Positions 60,606 to 64,000 of a stretch of DNA of 64,000 nucleotides are shown here, in pieces. Each line of letters starts with the position of its first letter. Position 1 is the stretch's first letter. This DNA comes from Rhodothermales bacterium. GTDB lineage: Bacteria; Bacteroidota; Rhodothermia; Rhodothermales; Bin80. The stretch lies in contig OX638318.1 of the NCBI GenBank assembly GCA_951812585.1, positions 2,106,380 through 2,170,379 on the forward strand. Direction: 5' to 3'. Position numbers and translations under genes: made by a program. The notes beneath the pieces are model-generated. The model worked only from the letters and a program-made list of their open reading frames with translations. It did not search any database and was not told where the DNA came from.

Positions 60606-61853
60606 ATGATTGCGCGATTTGGGTGTTTGGGACTGAGTCATCACGACGCCCCCGTAGCTGTGCGGGAGGCGCTGTGCCTTTCGCCCGCGGCCCAGGCACG
60701 CATGCACGCGCGGACAGGTGCGCTGGAAGGGTTCGCCCTGCTGTCTACCTGCAACCGCCTGGAGTTCTACGTCGAGCAAGGGGCCGGAGACGACCGCTCG
60801 CTCCGCACAGTGGTGGAGGGACTGCTGCCCCCAAACCATGGCCAGTACCTGGCCGGCGCAGCGTTGTATGTGTACCGTCATGCGGGCATGGACGCAGCAG
60901 ATCACCTAGCGCGCGTGGCTTCCGGGCTTGATTCCATGGTGCTCGGTGAACCTCAGATTCAGGGGCAGGTGCAGGAATGCCTCAGACAATCCGAATCACT
61001 GGGGTGCGCCAGCCCGCTGCTCTCTTCTGTATTCCACGCCGCGCTCCGGACTGGTGCACGCGTGCGCCAGGAAACCGCACTGGCGCGCAGTCCCGCAAGC
61101 GTCGCCTCCGTAGCGGTAGACCTTGCCGCGCAGCGACTGGGACCCCTGTCGGAGCGCCGCATCGCCATCATCGGCACGGGCGTGATGGGACGCCTGGTAG
61201 CCAAGATTCTGTGCGGCGCCGGGGCAACGCAGCTGTCGCTGGTGAACCGAACCCAGTCGCACGCAGCGGCGCTGGCGGAATCGATAGGCGCACAGGCGCA
61301 TGCGCTGGATGCAATGGAAGCGGCGCTGAAGCAAGTAGAGGTGGTTTTCAGCACGGCACGTGGCCATGGCGTGCTGCTCGATGAATCCCACATCAACGGC
61401 CGCCAAGACCCACTGCTCATCCTTGACCTTGCCGTGCCGCGCAATGTGGACGCCAGCGTGCAGCGCCTGCCGGGGGTTCAGCTCTACGATATTGACAGCT
61501 TGCGCGACGGCGTCGATGCCTCGCTGGGGCTGCGCCGCGCGGAAGTGCCGAAGGCCGAAGTTATCGTGGAAAGTGAAATGGCGGCGCTCCAGGGGCGACT
61601 CAGGGTGCAAACAGTAGAGCCGGTCATCCGTCGCCTGCGCCGCAAGGCGGAAGCCATTCGCCAGGAAGAGCTCAGCCGCACCATGGGCTATATGAACGGA
61701 CTGAGCGCTGACGACGCAGCCCAGCTGCGCTACTTCTCACAGGCGCTGGTCAACAAGATCCTGCATGAGCCTACCACGCGGCTGCGCGAGCGCGCCGCGG
61801 CCAAGGATGCTGGCGACGAAGCCGCTCTGATCGAGGCGCTCTTTGCCCTCTAG
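60606..61853 (+). CDS. hemA: Glutamyl-tRNA reductase
   Basis: 415 aa, first step of C5 tetrapyrrole synthesis: Glu-tRNA to glutamate-1-semialdehyde with NADPH. LGLSHHDAPVAVREALCLSP opens the catalytic domain. The nucleophilic Cys is in FALLSTCNRLEFYVEQG. Other blocks: RVASGLDSMVLGEPQIQGQV, RIAIIGTGVMGRLVAKILCG (NADPH), ILDLAVPRNVDASVQRLPGV, and the C-terminal dimerisation helix LRYFSQALVNKILHEPTTRL. The start at 60606 fits the family. The gene is 1 bp before hemC. Confidence 0.96.
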   Translation: MIARFGCLGLSHHDAPVAVREALCLSPAAQARMHARTGALEGFALLSTCNRLEFYVEQGAGDDRSLRTVVEGLLPPNHGQYLAGAALYVYRHAGMDAADHLARVASGLDSMVLGEPQIQGQVQECLRQSESLGCASPLLSSVFHAALRTGARVRQETALARSPASVASVAVDLAAQRLGPLSERRIAIIGTGVMGRLVAKILCGAGATQLSLVNRTQSHAAALAESIGAQAHALDAMEAALKQVEVVFSTARGHGVLLDESHINGRQDPLLILDLAVPRNVDASVQRLPGVQLYDIDSLRDGVDASLGLRRAEVPKAEVIVESEMAALQGRLRVQTVEPVIRRLRRKAEAIRQEELSRTMGYMNGLSADDAAQLRYFSQALVNKILHEPTTRLRERAAAKDAGDEAALIEALFAL

Positions 61854-61854
61854 C

Positions 61855-62751
61855 ATGCGGCGCCTGACAATCGGAACGCGCCGATCACCACTGGCGCGCA
61901 TGCAGACTGAAATCGTATCCGACCGGCTGCGGGAGGCTTGGCCCAGCCTGAAGATCATAGAAGTATGCATTACCGCCGAGGGCGACCAGCACAGCGGCCC
62001 GCTGCGCGGCGGCAAGGGACTTTTTACGTCGGCCCTGGAAGAAGCCGTCGTGCTCGGCGACGTTGACATAGCGGTGCACTCCCTGAAGGACCTGCCCATC
62101 GATTCGAACCCGCGGGTTACCCTGGGTGCCGTTCTGGACCGTTCTACCGCGCGGGATGTGCTGATGTCGCCTTGGACTCTCAGCGCCCTGCCCGCCGGCG
62201 CGCGCATCGGTACCTCCAGCCTGCGGCGCCGTGCACAGCTGAAGGCCTTTCGCCCCGACATAGCCGTAGTGCCCATGCGAGGCAATGTCGGCACGCGCCT
62301 GCGGAAGCTTAAGGCCGGCGCGGTGGACGGGCTCGTGCTGGCACAGGCAGGACTGCGCCGCTTGGGCATTCCGCACGAAGAACGAGCGTTGCTTCCGCTC
62401 AGCGTAATGCTGCCGGCTCCTGGGCAAGGCGCGCTGGCCGTGCAGTGCAGGGCAGCCGCCGACGAGATTGCAGCCTTCCTAAAAGCCGTAGATTGTCCCA
62501 AAACGCGCAGGGCTACGACCGCCGAACGAAGCTTTCTCGCGGCGCTGGGCGGGGGCTGTGCTGCGCCGGTGGCGGCCTTTGCGCAGACATCGACTAACGG
62601 TCCTATTCGCATGCAAGGCATGGTAGCTTCTACGGATGGCAGCAGCGTGATACGCGTGCAGGACGAAGGCCATGATCCCCGGTCGCTCGGCATCCGACTG
62701 GCCCAGCGGGCACTAAGCCAGGGTGCAAACACAGTGCTCCATGGGTGCTAA
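61855..62751 (+). CDS. hemC: Hydroxymethylbilane synthase (porphobilinogen deaminase)
   Basis: 298 aa from ATG 61855, 1 bp after the hemA stop. RRLTIGTRRSPLARMQTEIV, GKGLFTSALEEAVVLGDVDI, AVHSLKDLPI (catalytic Asp nearby), IGTSSLRRRAQLKAFRPD, MRGNVGTRLRKL and LPAPGQGALAVQCRAA are all canonical. The dipyrromethane-cofactor cysteine is in FLAALGGGCAAPVAAFAQ. It polymerises four porphobilinogens to hydroxymethylbilane for HemD. It overlaps hemD by 11 bp. Confidence 0.97.
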   Translation: MRRLTIGTRRSPLARMQTEIVSDRLREAWPSLKIIEVCITAEGDQHSGPLRGGKGLFTSALEEAVVLGDVDIAVHSLKDLPIDSNPRVTLGAVLDRSTARDVLMSPWTLSALPAGARIGTSSLRRRAQLKAFRPDIAVVPMRGNVGTRLRKLKAGAVDGLVLAQAGLRRLGIPHEERALLPLSVMLPAPGQGALAVQCRAAADEIAAFLKAVDCPKTRRATTAERSFLAALGGGCAAPVAAFAQTSTNGPIRMQGMVASTDGSSVIRVQDEGHDPRSLGIRLAQRALSQGANTVLHGC

Positions 62752-63463
62752 TCCCCTGGTAAACAAGCGGGTGGTCGTGACACGACCGGAACCGCAGGTC
62801 GAATCGCTGTGCAGGCTTCTGCGTGGCGCAGGGGCGGTCCCCGTTCGATTTCCGACGATTCGGCTGGTGCCAGCGGCCGACAAGGCACCTTTGCGATCAG
62901 CACTGGTGCACCTTTTGTCGTACGACTGGGTGGTTTTCACCAGTGTCAACGGGGTTCGATATGTGCTGGACGAAGCAGGCAGCACCTGGCCCGTATCGGT
63001 GAAGGTGGCGGCGATCGGACCCGCGACGCGCGCCGCACTGGAACGCCGCGGCGTGGCGGTGCGCTACATGCCTGAAGAGTATCGGGCGGAGCGCATTGCG
63101 GATGGCATTGACAGCGGCCGCATCTTGCTCCTGCGGGCACAAGGGGCGCGCCCCGCGCTTCGGGGAATCCTTCGCGCGCGCGGGGCCGAGGTGGACGAAG
63201 TCCCGGTGTATGCCGCGGAGGTCAACAGGCCAACACATGCTGCCTTCGAAGACGTTGCGGCCGGCGTTGATGTCCTCACATTCACGAGCGCATCGACCGT
63301 GCGCGCCTTCGCGCAGCTTGTGGGCGCCGTCCCGACGGACGCGGTTTGCATTGGCCCAATCACCGCCAGCGCCGCGGAAGCGCTGGGATTCCGCGTGCGT
63401 GCGGTGGCCAAAGACTATACCATCGAAGGGCTTGTTGATGCTATAAAGACGCATTATGCTTGA
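62741..63463 (+). CDS. hemD: Uroporphyrinogen-III synthase
   Basis: 240 aa from MGANPLVNKRVVVTRPEPQV. This poorly conserved enzyme closes and inverts ring D of the linear tetrapyrrole. Recognisable are VTRPEPQVESLCRLLRGAG, YDWVVFTSVNGVRYVLDEAG, VAAIGPATRAALERRGVAVR, ILLLRAQGARPALRGILRAR and LTFTSASTVRAFAQLVG (the GxxTS-like loop), then CIGPITASAAEALGFRVRAV. Position between hemC and hemB supports the call. It overlaps hemB by 8 bp. Confidence 0.92.
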   Translation: MGANPLVNKRVVVTRPEPQVESLCRLLRGAGAVPVRFPTIRLVPAADKAPLRSALVHLLSYDWVVFTSVNGVRYVLDEAGSTWPVSVKVAAIGPATRAALERRGVAVRYMPEEYRAERIADGIDSGRILLLRAQGARPALRGILRARGAEVDEVPVYAAEVNRPTHAAFEDVAAGVDVLTFTSASTVRAFAQLVGAVPTDAVCIGPITASAAEALGFRVRAVAKDYTIEGLVDAIKTHYA

Positions 63464-64000
63464 AGGCCCGTACCCACGCCCGCGGCGCTTGCGGCGTACG
63501 CCTGCAATGCGCCGCCTGGTGCGCGAAACCAGCCTCGCTCCGGCCGACTTCATACTGCCGCTCTTCGTGACGCACGGCGACACCGGACCGATACCCACGA
63601 TGCCGGGCATAAGCCGTTTGGATGTTAAGGGATGTGTGCAAGAGGCCCGAGAAGCCGCGGCACTTGGCATTGCGGGTGTGCTGCTCTTTGGCATCCCGAC
63701 ACGCAAGGATGCGGAGGCTAGCGGCGCAGTAGACCCGCATGGCCCCGTTGCTCAGGCCATCGCGGCCGTTAAGGAGGAGGTGCCTGGGTTGGTGGTGATC
63801 ACGGACGTATGCCTGTGCTCCTACACGGATCACGGGCATTGCGGCGTGCTGGATGGCCACACCATAAGCAACGACGCGACGCTCCCACGGCTCGCGCGGA
63901 TGGCGACCATGCATGCGGCGGCGGGGGCGGACATCGTGGCTCCGAGCGGCATGATGGACCGCATGGTGGTGGCGATTCGCTCCGGCCTGGATGAAGGGGG
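63456..64000 (+). CDS. hemB: Porphobilinogen synthase (delta-aminolevulinate dehydratase), N-terminal part
   Basis: 181 codons to the right edge. PRPRRLRRTPAMRRLVRETS, LAPADFILPLFVTHGDTGPI, MPGISRLDVKGCVQEAREAA, FGIPTRKDAEASGAVDPHGP and VVITDVCLCSYTDHGHCGVL; the three cysteines of the last motif form the zinc-site type. VAPSGMMDRMVVAIRSGLDE precedes the catalytic lysines, which lie outside. It condenses two aminolevulinates to porphobilinogen, feeding HemC. This makes the order hemA-C-D-B, with overlapping or 1 bp junctions throughout. Confidence 0.97.
   Translation, partial: MLEGPYPRPRRLRRTPAMRRLVRETSLAPADFILPLFVTHGDTGPIPTMPGISRLDVKGCVQEAREAAALGIAGVLLFGIPTRKDAEASGAVDPHGPVAQAIAAVKEEVPGLVVITDVCLCSYTDHGHCGVLDGHTISNDATLPRLARMATMHAAAGADIVAPSGMMDRMVVAIRSGLDEG

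Overview
The window looks like a chromosomal segment (about 60% GC by eye) from an FCB-group bacterium, probably Rhodothermota/Bacteroidota. The evidence is a fused alpha-beta E1 dehydrogenase, a GLPGLI-family protein, several 6-bladed beta-propeller lipoproteins, a T9SS-like C-terminal remnant, a TonB-receptor-like barrel, secreted DinB and thioredoxin-fold proteins, and ThuA/DUF1080 sugar proteins. This placement is an inference. I saw no rRNA, tRNA or CRISPR array.

Layout. 1-4116 is core: a truncated phosphohexomutase, ctaA-ctaB (heme A/O synthesis), a lipocalin-like protein and rlmN. 4117-10646 is a junkyard of broken genes: an ISNCY-like transposase, a beta-propeller, a TPR gene, IS21 istA and tnpB. 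It also holds a 1.85 kb IS1595-like element with near-perfect terminal inverted repeats, which carries a decayed DNA methyltransferase behind a 14-G tract. 10647-20376 is again core-like: ferredoxin, serine hydrolase, FmdB-like protein, tpiA, a TlpA-like lipoprotein, gatB, bcp, E1, and a polyprenyl sugar transferase. 20377-25256 is a second decayed region (LRR, IS3, second IS1595 transposase, T9SS tail, ExbB/MotA).

25312-31024 holds an outer-membrane barrel, an SDR, a serine hydrolase and a sulfatase. 31230-44969 is the most coherent block: ten plus-strand genes, mostly tightly spaced. They encode a LarA-family racemase, a beta-hydroxyacid dehydrogenase, a lactonase, two Tat-exported TIM-barrel isomerases, a Gfo/Idh/MocA oxidoreductase, a DMT transporter, an aldo/keto reductase, a secreted VCBS + double DUF1080 protein, and a secreted ThuA + sorbosone-dehydrogenase protein. 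I read it as a sugar oxidation and uptake locus working through lactones/aldonic acids and 3-keto-sugars.

44970-55972 is a third accessory region. It has a ParA/RHH partition remnant, a DsbA-like protein, two copies of one IS3 element (one apparently intact with its frameshift signal, one truncated), a thioredoxin-fold/beta-propeller pair, a GLPGLI gene next to a truncated outer-membrane gene, a type ISP-like restriction enzyme tail, a DinB protein and a broken Doc toxin. 55973-64000 returns to core: uppS in an overlapping operon with a small winged-helix regulator and a palindromic operator candidate, a D-threonine-aldolase-like enzyme, a zinc alcohol dehydrogenase, and the hemA-hemC-hemD-hemB operon running off the right edge.
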